A stretch of 64,000 nt of DNA, from NCBI GenBank assembly GCA_036346275.1, contig CM070730.1:41400918-41464917 (forward strand), given 5' to 3'. The position numbers and the translations under genes were made by a program. The notes below the pieces were generated by a model. That model saw nothing but the letters and a program-made list of their open reading frames with translations. It did not search any database and was not told where the DNA came from. This document shows positions 47,326 through 57,214 of the stretch, in pieces (positions within the stretch are counted from its first letter, which is position 1; the number at the start of each line of letters is the position of its first letter). This stretch comes from Otatea glauca. Lineage: Eukaryota > Streptophyta > Magnoliopsida > Poales > Poaceae.

Positions 47326-50241
47326 ATGGATCTTTCCCAGGTACTAATCCCGATTCCCAACAGTATTGATCAGTTTTTCCTTGGTCCTCTAGGAAATTTA
47401 GACGTAGCTACAATTATTGATCAAGAAGTAACTCGCCTTCCTTTATCGGCTAGAGGGTATAATATTGAGGGCTGGAGTAATAGTTTTAGGGTTTGGCCGA
47501 CTACACTTAAAGGGTGGAAGAACTGGTATAACCGTGTAGCAGCCCAAAAAAGGGAGTCCTGGGAAAGAATGGGCATAGCCGAGTGCATTCCTTTGTGTTT
47601 AGCCGATCCAGAAGCCAATGAGCCCTTAGTGGCCACAGCTTGTTATTTCTGGTCGGATGCCTTTAATGCTTTTATGTTCCGCACCGGTCTGGTCGGCCCA
47701 ACCTTGTTGGATATCGCTCAACTTTGCTGCCTGAGACCAGACGGGGAACAAGTATCGGCCTTTAGCGCCAAACCCAAATATAAACTTATTCGGTCATAAG
47801 GTGAAGGCTGGTCCAAGTACATCGCAAACAATAATAAAGTAAATGGATTAGTATCGGATGAAGAGCACGTTGCTTTCCTTAACCTGTGGCTTGATCGATT
47901 TCTGTTCTACGGAGCTTCATTAGGGCCAACCTGTGTATCGCACCATTGCGTATGATTGGTTGAAGGTCGGTACCGGCACTTGGAAAACGTTTCTGAGCAA
48001 AGGTACCAAATGATGCACATTATCAGAAGTCGGCTTTACACGGGTTTTGCCAATTTTACCGTGGGTAAGGTGGGTGGTCCCTTATGGTTTATCCAAGTCT
48101 GGCTGCATTGCTTTTTTAGCCGACCCTTTGGTTTGGAGCCCACTGACGATACAGCTTTTCCAAGAGAAGACAACCCAGAGAACGCCATTCCCCAATATCA
48201 AGCAAGCCGATCTTTTGGTGAATGGTTCATCATGTGCTCTGGAAATGAGACAAAAATCACAGCAGCCGATTCTAGGAAGTACATGTCTTTCTTCCTTCAC
48301 CTGAGTAAAGAAGATTTAAAACAGCGAGACTTTTTTAGTTATAGCTCTATGGCCGATTTTCTTTGGCCTTCATTTCTGCATCTTGAAGCCGACAGTTCTT
48401 CCATGCCCCAAGAAACACTCGACTTGTATAAAATTTTCATTTCTCCTTGCATTCTTCACGCTGGTCTACATACAAGAAATCGGACATACCAGTTGTCATA
48501 CGAATTCTACCACCCGTCTGTTTACGCAAGGCAACTAGGATTTGGTCAAGTGATCCCAAGTTTTCAGCTTCTTGACCGGCTCGAGCCAAGAGCCAAAGTC
48601 CGCAATGCTATATCGGCTGAGATCGTCCTTGAAGTAGCCGATGACTTGCAAGTCCAGTCTCTGCCACACTTTTTTCTGAACACCAGACGGGCAGGCAGGA
48701 GGTTATACTACATGGTGGTCAGTTATCGCACAAGCTCTCTATCGGTCAAAGTCTCCATCGAACATCATCAACGAATTCTTTCCGAATCTTTCAGAGCCGA
48801 CGTTAGTATCTGACGTTGATTCCAGCAATGAGGCCACTTCGTCCGGATACACTAACACACACGTAGATGTTTCTAGCGTGGTATCGGCTTTTAGAGTTTA
48901 AATCTTCCGTCTTGTCATCTATGAATTTTGCCTTTAATCTAATTTTGTTTCTTATGTAGAACAAGGCTATCGGAAAGAGGGCGACTTCAGGCCCATCGGG
49001 TGATAGCCAACCCAAGAAACAGCAACAATCGGCTGCCATCACAGGTTATGCTTCTGGGTCTTTGGGCATTCAGAGCCCATCTCTGTCGGATTTGGAGAAG
49101 CAGAAACAACCCAGTAAGTCCTTTTATCGTCTTTCTCTTAATCTTCAACCAATCTTCATCTGACTAGATTTATTTATCTGATAAACTCTTTAGAAAAGAA
49201 GCGAAAGTATACCAAATCTGCTGCCAAGAAGGTCCCTAAGCCCAATGAGCAGAATGGCGAGAGCTCGCCACATGCGTCGGCTACTGGAGAGGTAAAAAAT
49301 CGTACCTTTCTTTTAGTAAATTATGTATTTTGGTACGTTGGCTTACTCTGTATTTTACTTCCTTTAGCCAACGCAATCTGTTCAAGTTGCGAAGATCTTG
49401 GCCGATCTTCCAAAAATTTCTTCTGCGCCTCTCTCTCTGCCACGGCCGACGCCAACAACCCCGTTGCAGATCTGCCCGAGTTCTCTAACCCGACAAATTT
49501 GTTGGGCTTTTTTCTTGCCGATCTTGACGATCCTGAGATTATGGCCACCGACGACTATGATGCTGAGATCAGGAAGATACTTGAAGTGTCGAAGGAAGCA
49601 CAGTTGCCGTCACCTCTGCTCCAGGCATGAAGGAAAAGCTGAACAAGCTCTTCGATATGGTTATGAGGCCGCAATCGGAGATCTTGACAAACAACCAGCC
49701 GATCCGTGATGCCTTGGCAGCTGTTGAAGCCGATCTGCCCCCAGAGGCCATGGAAGCTCTCCTCAACGTCTGCCATCTGGACGAGAGGAGATCTGAGGTG
49801 GAGGCAGCTGAGGCAAGAATAGGTCGGCATGAAGCTCAAGAAGCCGATCAGAAAATCTTGGACGAGCTCGTGGCTGATGCTAAGGCCAAGAAGCAAAAGT
49901 TCAATGCCGATACAGAGCTAATAAAGACTACGAAGAACTCCCTCGGTCAGCTTGAATCGACTAAGAATTTTCTCATGGAGGAGTTGGCCAAAACGGAGAA
50001 GCTAATCATAGAAGGCCAGCAAAAACATGAGAAAACTTCGTCGGCCATCAAGGATCAGAAGCTGGGACTTGCAGTGGCTGTGGTCGGCGTCAAAAAGCAA
50101 ATGACCAAGGTAGTACCGGTACCGGGGAGCGCGAAAGAAGACGATCGCATCATTGATGAAGTTCAGAGTGTGATTGCAAAAGCTGCATGTGCATTGTCGG
50201 CTTTAGGCGCGACTCTCCCAGGCTCAGGCATCAAACATTAA
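47326..50241 (+). pseudogene. Antisense ORF: plant mobile domain (PMD) plus coiled-coil protein
   Basis: Runs opposite to pol. The first part (47326-47799, MDLSQVLIPIPNSI, GWSNSFRVWPTTLKGWKNWY, YFWSDAFNAFMFRTGLVGPT) and second (47800-48813, EEHVAFLNLWLDRFLFYG, GGPLWFIQVWLHCFF) match the PMD/aminotransferase-like domain, which is also found in host MAIL-type proteins and MULE elements. Then come small exons with GT/AG edges (48961-49111 KRATSGPSGDSQPKK; 49194-49291 KRKYTKSAAKKVPKPNE, a nuclear-signal-like basic stretch; 49378-49630), and a C-terminal coiled coil (49627-50241, MKEKLNKLFDMVM...ALGATLPGSGIKH, stop). Breaks: TAA at 47797 and a frame change near 47950. It ends 186 bp from the pol stop, converging. 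Extra antisense ORFs of this kind have been reported in plant gypsy elements; role unknown. Confidence 0.8.
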
Positions 50242-50427
50242 GTCTTGAAATGCAAAACTTCTGTTGATCGTTTTGGAAACACTTATCTGCACTTTTTTAA
50301 CTTTTATAATTGACTGTTTAACCGATTTTAATTTCGCTTTCTAGCATCTCTTCTGAGTCTGTAATCCTTTTAGCTGATTAACAGCATCGTGTTAACTTGG
50401 CCCTTTTTGAACGTGATCCTTAGTCGG

Positions 50428-52780
50428 CTAGGCTCCAATCCAGGGATAGTACTTCTTTAAATATTTCCCATTGATAGCTTTAGGCAATACATATCCTTCC
50501 AATGTCTCTAGTATGTACGAATTTCCACTGACTAGCCGATTAACCGTGTATGGCCCTTCCCACGTAGGTGACCATTTTCCAAATCGGTTATCTTTCGAAC
50601 CAACAGGTAATATTGTTTTCCATACTAAATCGGCTTGATCGAAAGATTTAGGCATGACCTTTTTATTATAAGTCCTTGCAACCCTGATTTTATTCTTCTT
50701 AAGCCGATCAAGCGTAGACAAACGTAATTCTGCCAACTCGTCCAAGTTGTCGATCATCGAACTATTATAATCCTGAGCCGACAAACCGTTTTGTCTGGCC
50801 ACTCGTATAGATTCAATATTGATCTCTACTGGCAATACGGCTTCTTGACCATATACCAACTGGTAAGGTGAAAGCTTTGTTGCTCCGTGATAGGCTAGCC
50901 GATACGCCCAAAGTGACTCCGATAGAGTTGAGTGCCAATTCCTTAGCTTTTCATCAATCTTTCTTTTGATCAACTTGATTAGCGTTTTGTTGCACGACTC
51001 GGCTTGTCCGTTAGCTTGAGCGTAGTATGGGGATGAATTCAACAGTTTAATCCCTAGACTTGTCGCGTAACTCTGAAATTCATTAGACATGAACACGGTA
51101 CCTTGATCGGTCGTGATTGTTTGCGGTATCCCAAACCGATGGACAATATGCTCATTAACAAAGCCAATGGCTTCGACGCTGGTTACTTTCTTAAGGGGTA
51201 TAGCTTCAACCTATTTAGATAAATAATCTGTTGCGGCCAAAATAAACTTGTGACCTTTACTTGAAGCAGGAAATATTTGGCCGATTACATCTATTCCCCA
51301 GCCCCTGAACGGCCATGACTTGATAATCGGATGCAAGGCTGATGCTGGTGCTAGTTGTATGTTGCCAAACTTTTGACAGGTCTGGCATCCTTTATAATAC
51401 TTGAAGCAATCCTCTAGCATCGTCAGCCAAAAATAACCTGTCCGTCTAAGCATCCATTTCATCTTATGAGCCGATTGGTGAGAACCGCAAATGCCTTCAT
51501 GTACTTCACCCATTGCCACTCGTGCTTCTTCGGCTCCAAGGCATCTTAATAGCAATCCTTCCATCGTCCGATAATGCAACGTATCGTCCATAACAATGTA
51601 CTTCAAGGCTTGTTGCCTAATCTTGCGTTCCGTCGGCTCGGAGGGATCAATCAGGTAATTCTTTATTTGTGTTCTCCAATCCATGACATCTGCGCACATG
51701 ACGGCTTTATCCATTAGCTCTGTTATCTGATGTCGGCCAAAGTCTTTGTACCCTGATGCCTGTTGAGCCAAGGTATTGGCTCTATCGTTCAATTCTCGAG
51801 GGACATGACCGATAGAGAATGATGTAAATGAGCTGATGATCTCAAAGCATTGTTCTAAATATTTCAATGATGCCGCCTCGACATTGGTATTCTCCTTTAT
51901 TTCTCAGACGATTAACATAGAATCCCCGTATGCCTCAACCGTATTTACTCCAATGTTTTCTAATAATCGCAAACCCTTGAGCAACGCTTCATACTCTGCC
52001 TGATTATTTGAGCATCGGCTATTTAGCCGAAATGCGAATTCGAAATTATGCCCTTTAGGTGATATGAGCACTACACCGATTCCATCACCTTCTCTGCATA
52101 CGGACCCGTCAAAAAACAATTGCCAAGGGGCTACAGATACCAAGTCGGTAGTAGTGTCATGTCTTGTTATAAAATCGGCTAGAACTTGTCCCTTAATTGC
52201 CTTAGCCGATTCGTAAATCAGGTCGAACTCTATCAAGGTGTAAGCCCATTTGCCAAGTCGACCTCGTAATATCGGAGCTGATAACATATATTTTATAACA
52301 TCGTTTTTACATATTACTTTACAAGCCGATGCTAAAATATAATGTCTTAGCTTTGTACATGAGAAATATAAAGACACGCATAATTTCTCGATGAAAGGGT
52401 ACCTGACTTCAGCATCAAGAAGGCATCGGCTTAAATAAAAGATAACCCTTTCTTTTCCGTCCATTTCTTGTGCTAAAACCGACCCGATAGTCCCGTCTTC
52501 AGCCGATATATATAACCTAAAAGGAAACCCTTTTCGAGGCGCAGTCAAAACCGGAGGATTGGCTAAATAGTCTTTGACGTCGTCGAAAGCCTTTTACTGA
52601 TCGGTACCCCATACGTATTTTTGATTATCCTTAGACTTCAAAAGTGGGGTAAAAGCACGGATCCGACCAGAGAGGTTCGAGATAAACCTTCGGAGATAGT
52701 TAATTTTGCCGATCAACTTCTGCAATTCGTTTTTGCATGTTGGCGGCATTGTGTTGACTATGGCTTTAACTCTTGCTTGA
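50428..52780 (-). pseudogene. Tat-lineage pol, 3' half: RT end, RNase H, archaeal-type RNase H, integrase
   Basis: Read leftwards from the solo LTR. RT thumb and connection (NELQKLIGKINYLRRFISNL, about 52720). First RNase H (LYISAEDGTIGSVLAQEMDG, 52510; the normal catalytic Asp region reads SAEDG). Second, archaeal-type RNase H (WQLFFDGSVCREGDGIGVVL, 52120; NNQAEYEALLKGL, 52000; AYGDS, 51925). Integrase: HHCC zinc region (HEGICGSHQSAHKMKWMLRR...CQTCQKFG, 51510-51380) and catalytic Asp/Asp/Glu in GWGIDVIGQI (51300), ITTDQGTVFM (51110) and NGQAESCNKTL (51005). It ends PWIGA-stop at 50428. In-frame stops near 52590, 51900 and 51210 (YLSK-stop-VEAI, where Trp is expected) inactivate it. Confidence 0.88.
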
Positions 52781-52785
52781 TTGAC
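52781..52785. other. Left target-site duplication TTGAC of solo LTR
   Basis: TTGAC before the LTR, identical to 55942-55946. Confidence 0.95.
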
Positions 52786-53100
52786 TGTAACATCCCAAAA
52801 ATTGCTCAAATATTATTTTATTGCTTAAATATGCATTTATGATTTTTTGGAATTTATTTGGATTTTTCTGGATTTATTTGATTTAATTTCAAATTAAGAA
52901 TATTAACCTTTTATTCAAATCTATTTAAATCTGTGCAAATTCAAAATAAAGTTTTAACAAAAATATTTTATTTAAGTACATAATGTCTCAAAGTATTTTT
53001 GGGAATTTTCTGGGATTTTTCCTGATAATTTATTTGCCTAAAACCAATTAAATGAATTTCTCGAATTATTTAAATTAATAAAGTTTTAAAATCCTTTTGA

Positions 53101-53128
53101 ACAGTATTGGGCCGAAGCCCAATACTGT
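53101..53128. repeat. 12-bp perfect hairpin in Tekay LTR
   Basis: ACAGTATTGGGC, loop CGAA, GCCCAATACTGT. Repeated exactly at 62115-62142. The diverged LTR has a different pairing (TTGGGCTG/CAGCCCAA, about 39833-39862) at the same relative place. Confidence 0.9.
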
Positions 53129-53490
53129 GCGCGTGAAGCCCGCTTCTGGCGGCCTAGTTAGCCCGCGAGGTTGTCGTCGGAAACCCTAGCCCGTAGCCGT
53201 TTGATTTCAATCCAGTGGCCCGGAGATCGCCACCTGAGTGTTCGCGTCTTGGCCGTCAGATCAAGATCGGGCGGTGCCTTTCGCATCGTACCGATTCGGG
53301 AATGGAAAGATCACGCCGTTAGTTTTGGAAAGATCGGTTCGGATCGTATCATCCCGGGAGTGATCCTGGCCATTGGTAGCAGATCGGGTGGCTGGGGGTT
53401 GTCGTGTTCGCGAAGGACTCAGAGTCCGTCGCCAATACGCCTCCGCCGCCGGTAGGATCTAGGGTTCCATTTTGAGCGCGTTTGCCGAGG

Positions 53491-53500
53491 CTATAAAAGG
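53491..53500 (+). promoter_or_regulatory. TATA box of solo LTR
   Basis: GGCTATAAAAGGGAGGGG; also at 62501-62510. Likely U3 promoter. Confidence 0.65.
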
Positions 53501-54059
53501 GAGGGGTAGACGCCCGAGGTTCTTCGTCAGCCGCCGCGCAATTTGGTCGGACCCGTTTGGCGAGTAACGTCGTGGTGAGCGCAAGAAAGCTCGTCGGAGT
53601 CGAATCTTGTAGCCGCCGTGGTTTTTGCCGTGGATCGTTGCTGTCAAGCTGTTCTCCGCCGCGTTGGTTCCAGATCTGGGTTCACCGAGGAGCTTCGCGT
53701 CGAATCGGTAAGGTTTCATCGCCGGATCGTCGTCGGAACGCCGTCGGGTTCGTCGTCTTCTCCGAGTCCGTCAATGGCACTGCCGCGTGAAGCTCGTCGT
53801 CGCCAGCCGTGCCCTTCGCCGTTGGATCTGATCGGACGAACCGAGACGTAGCCACGTGTTTCCTTGCCGTAGCCGTTCGATGGGATTTGGTTGCACCAGA
53901 TTGCACCGTCGCCGCAACCAGTCGTGTGCAGTTGCGTGTCGGGCGCAGGCGCCGAGGCATCGTGGACCGGGTCTGCGGTAGACCAGAGGCGGTCCCGTGG
54001 ACCGGGTCTATGCACCGAGACGCGTGGCAACACCCGATTGGTTCGGGTCTGGGCTGACG

Positions 54060-54085
54060 CCAGCATGACGTCATGATGACGCAAT
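54060..54085. promoter_or_regulatory. TGACGTCA cluster in LTR
   Basis: GCATGACGTCATGATGACGC: a TGACGTCA palindrome plus a second TGACG, bZIP/TGA-type motifs. Clusters also occur at 3290-3400, 11660-11765, 40903-40985 and 63070-63095. Confidence 0.5.
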
Positions 54086-54258
54086 AAACCTGTTTTCAGT
54101 TTAAAAATAAATCTATTAATTATGATTTTCTAATTTTGCAATTTCAGTATTTATTTCAAACTTCAAAAGGCTATATCTTTTGCATCGTAACTCGGATTTG
54201 AGTGATTCAAATTTCTAAAAATTTGTAAAATTGAGATCTATTTAATGGTGAATTTTTT

Positions 54259-54456
54259 TTGATTTTTTGTGTTCAGTTGCTCTCAGTTTTGGTATTTATT
54301 TGCTTTTATCCTTCGGTACGCGTAGACGTTGAATTGTGCGACGCTTCGGAGGAAGATCCAGCAACTCAAGAGCAGGCTTCAGATCAAGATCAGGACCTAT
54401 TCCAAAGCAAGTTGTGCTTTGATCATGTTGAACCCATGTTTATAAAATTGCTATAA
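54259..54456 (+). CDS. Small ORF in Tekay LTR, hydrophobic N-terminus plus acidic segment
   Basis: 65 residues, intact: MIFCVQLLSVLVFICFYPS, then RVDVELCDASEEDPATQEQ, DQDQDLF, KLCFDHVEPMFIKLL. Conserved among Tekay LTR copies in this window. Function unknown; may be an exon or non-coding. Confidence 0.3.
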   Translation: MIFCVQLLSVLVFICFYPSVRVDVELCDASEEDPATQEQASDQDQDLFQSKLCFDHVEPMFIKLL

Positions 54457-55946
54457 TTGTTTTACCCTATTGCATATTATTTCAAGTATACAATTGTTTC
54501 AAATTAAATTGGGCTTAGCTAATATACCAGATTGATTTATACCCTACCTTGTCATTGTATGCCATGATCTATTGTCACCCTAGATTGGTTCAATATAGTT
54601 GGTTAGTAATTATAATCAACATGGGATGGTTAGTCCGCATTAGTTGCTTAGGCATGGCACGTCATCACATGTGTTGGAATCATTGATAATTAATCTTGAT
54701 TAATGGAATATGGAACAATGTTATGAACTTGTGTGTCACGTGGGATCACACGATGAGATTGAGTTGTTGTGGCGAGCATGTCACGCAACGATGTTGAATT
54801 GTTGATAGCATGTGGTGCTTGGTAATCAACTGGGTGATAATCATTTAGATTGGGGCAAGTGACAAGGGGCGAGGATGCCAAGGTGGGCCCGATGGGCAGA
54901 GGGTATGTGGATGTCTTGCCTTGATCACTCTAAGGACTTAACCTTGCAAGCCTTTGACCTGAGTCAATCATGCAACCACATATGCAGTATGGGCCACCTA
55001 GTGAGTAATTTGCAATGTCTTAACTTTGATACTATCGTGGTCGGTGTGAGTTCCGAGTTATGGAGTAATTCACATGGCGCAAGAGGGGGCCCCGGATGTG
55101 GTAACCATCCACCAAGTGTTGAAACCTTAGCGGGTAGTATCGAGTTAAGGCGGCGCATTGTAAAGGCTTTGTTATAATCACTCGCCTTGGTGGTGTTTGG
55201 TTGTATCACGTGGGTAAAGTGCATAACCTCTGCAGAGTGTAAAACTATTCGGATAGCCGTGCTCGCGGTATTGAGCAATGCTCGGAATTACTGATTAAGG
55301 GTTAGCTTAATTAATTGGACAACTTGGTTGGGATGGCGAGGATGCCATGGAAAGTGGAAATTGACTTAGGATTGGAAACTTAGTTTACTTGAGAAATCTT
55401 GAACTTATTTATTATTGTTATTTGTTTTACAGTCTTTACAATCTATTTATTATATTTGTTCATAAATGCCGCTTATTCCAAAATAGCCATGATAGCCTAT
55501 CCATTGGAATAAACCTTACATATAGATACCTAGAATTGCATTCTGTGCACAACTTGTTGAGTGCTTTAAGTACTCACCCTTGCCAAACAACAATAATCAA
55601 CAGTTGAAGAATCTACACTGTGTTGGAAGAGGAGGTCGGGAAGACACGAGTCATTAGGGTCCGAACCTTGTCGGTTGCTGTGGTGAACCGATGAGCTATC
55701 TCGTTTTTCTCGTCATTTGCTTAATTATTAGCTTATATTTTCAGTCTTGCCCTGTGTGGCTTAATAATGTAAGGTGGTCATAAGATCATACATTTAGCTA
55801 TATCCATAAATGAACTATTATTTCTATTATCGTTGAGTATGATGTGATATGTACCAATATTAAGCTGTGTGCACTAGCATTGATCCTGGGACTAGTGCGG
55901 TAAACACAGTGGGTTTGTATCAGTGGATTCGGGTCCTTACATTGAC

Positions 55947-57002
55947 TTCAATACCTCTTTCATGTACCATAGCCCAGCCGACACGCCAAACGCACACTTG
56001 AAAGGATTCATCTTCAAGCCATGTGATCTTATGTTCTGGAAAACCTTTTCTAAATCGGCCAAATGCTGCAAGTCATCTGCCGATTTCACTACGACATCGT
56101 CGATATATATTTCAACGATGTGATCGATTAAGTTATGAAAAATCAGATTCATGGCTCGCTGATATGTTGCCCCAGCGCTTTTTAAGCCGAAAGTCATAAC
56201 CGTCCACTCGAATAAACCTATGGCACCAGGACATCGGAAAGCCGTTTTTGATATATCGGCTTCTACCATGAATATCTAATTGTATCCGGCATTCCCGTCT
56301 AGAAAACTTATAATCTTATTCCCTGATGCAGCATCGATAAGCATATCGGCTATTGGCATCGGGTATTCGTCTTTTGGTGTCGCTTTGTTCAAATCTCTAA
56401 AGTCGACACATATTCGAAGTTTTCCGTTTTTCTTCATGACCGGAACAATATTGGAAACCCATTCCGCATATCGGCAAGGCCTTATAAATTTAGCCTCCAA
56501 CAATCGCTCTATTTCTTCTTTTATAATTTTATACAGGGCCGGATTAAAACGCCTAGGGTACTGTTTAAACGGCCGATAATCTTGATTAATGGGTAGCCGA
56601 TGTTCTACCAATTGTCGGCTTAAACCAGGCATCTCGTGATACTCCCAAGCAAAACAATCTTTATATTCTCTGAGAATTTCGATTAATTTTTCTTTATATT
56701 TTACATCTAATTTCGCGCTAATAAAAGTTGGTCTTTTTCTATCGCCACTACCTATATCAACTTCTTCAAGCAAATCGGTGGATGTGAAGCCTTGACCCAA
56801 CTTATCAATCTCTTGAAAGTCTTCTATAGCCTCATAGCTATCCGTCGTTTGCCGATAGCTTTGCATTTTGTCTTGCAATGCCTTCACTGTTTTTCTTGTC
56901 CCCATCGGCGCAACACTTCGTTCGCTCGATCAAATGTGCCTGGCTTGACACTGATCGGCACAAGTCATGTTTTGCTCACACAGATGAAATCGCAGTATGT
57001 GT
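55947..57002 (-). pseudogene. Tat-lineage pol, 5' part: protease-RT linker and reverse transcriptase
   Basis: Read leftwards from the truncation. MGTRKTVKALQDKMQSYRQ (56905), FISAKLDVKYKEKLIEILRE (56720), the RT N-terminus YRPFKQYPRRFNPALYKIIK (56570), FIRPCRYAEWVSNIVPVMKK (56470), LRICVDFRDLNKATPKDEYP (56410), then MTFGLKSAGATYQRAMN (56195) and the active site YIDDVVVKS (56110). One stop near 56278 breaks fingers from palm. The frame continues at 52780 beyond the solo LTR. Confidence 0.9.
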
Positions 57003-57214
57003 TTAGTTGACGTTAAGGTTTCGTGTTTAGTTTGCTTCTTTGTGTGCTGAGTGTGCAGTATGTGTTGCAAAGCTTGTAGGCTTAAATAAGCAGCCATACC
57101 AAGAATAAATAAAGAATTATTTCAGTTTGGGTATAACCTATCTCCCCGCTTTAGAAATTCTTGCTTCTTATCTATGCTACATCTACCTTTCCTAACCCAA
57201 GAGGCAATCATCAG

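Larger units (their letters stand above)
52786..55941 (+). mobile_element. Tekay solo LTR in Tat reverse transcriptase
   Basis: 3156 bp from TGTAACATCCC to GGGTCCTTACA with perfect TTGAC on both sides. Very similar to the LTR at 61800-64000. No internal region, so it formed by recombination between the two LTRs of an inserted element. Contains a 12-bp perfect hairpin, a TATA box, TGACGTCA motifs and the small acidic ORF. Confidence 0.96.
46316..57002 (-). mobile_element. Ty3/gypsy Tat-lineage retrotransposon with antisense ORF, 5'-truncated
   Basis: The 3' LTR (46316-46977) is preceded on the minus strand by a polypurine tract and an antisense-coded PMD gene (47326-50241), then pol read leftwards from 57002 to 50428. 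The second RNase H and the extra antisense ORF between pol and the 3' LTR are hallmarks of the Tat/Ogre-type lineage. Gag, protease and the 5' LTR are missing: sequence switches at about 57002 to Tekay leader. A Tekay solo LTR interrupts RT. The word AGCCGAT is dense throughout. Confidence 0.88.
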
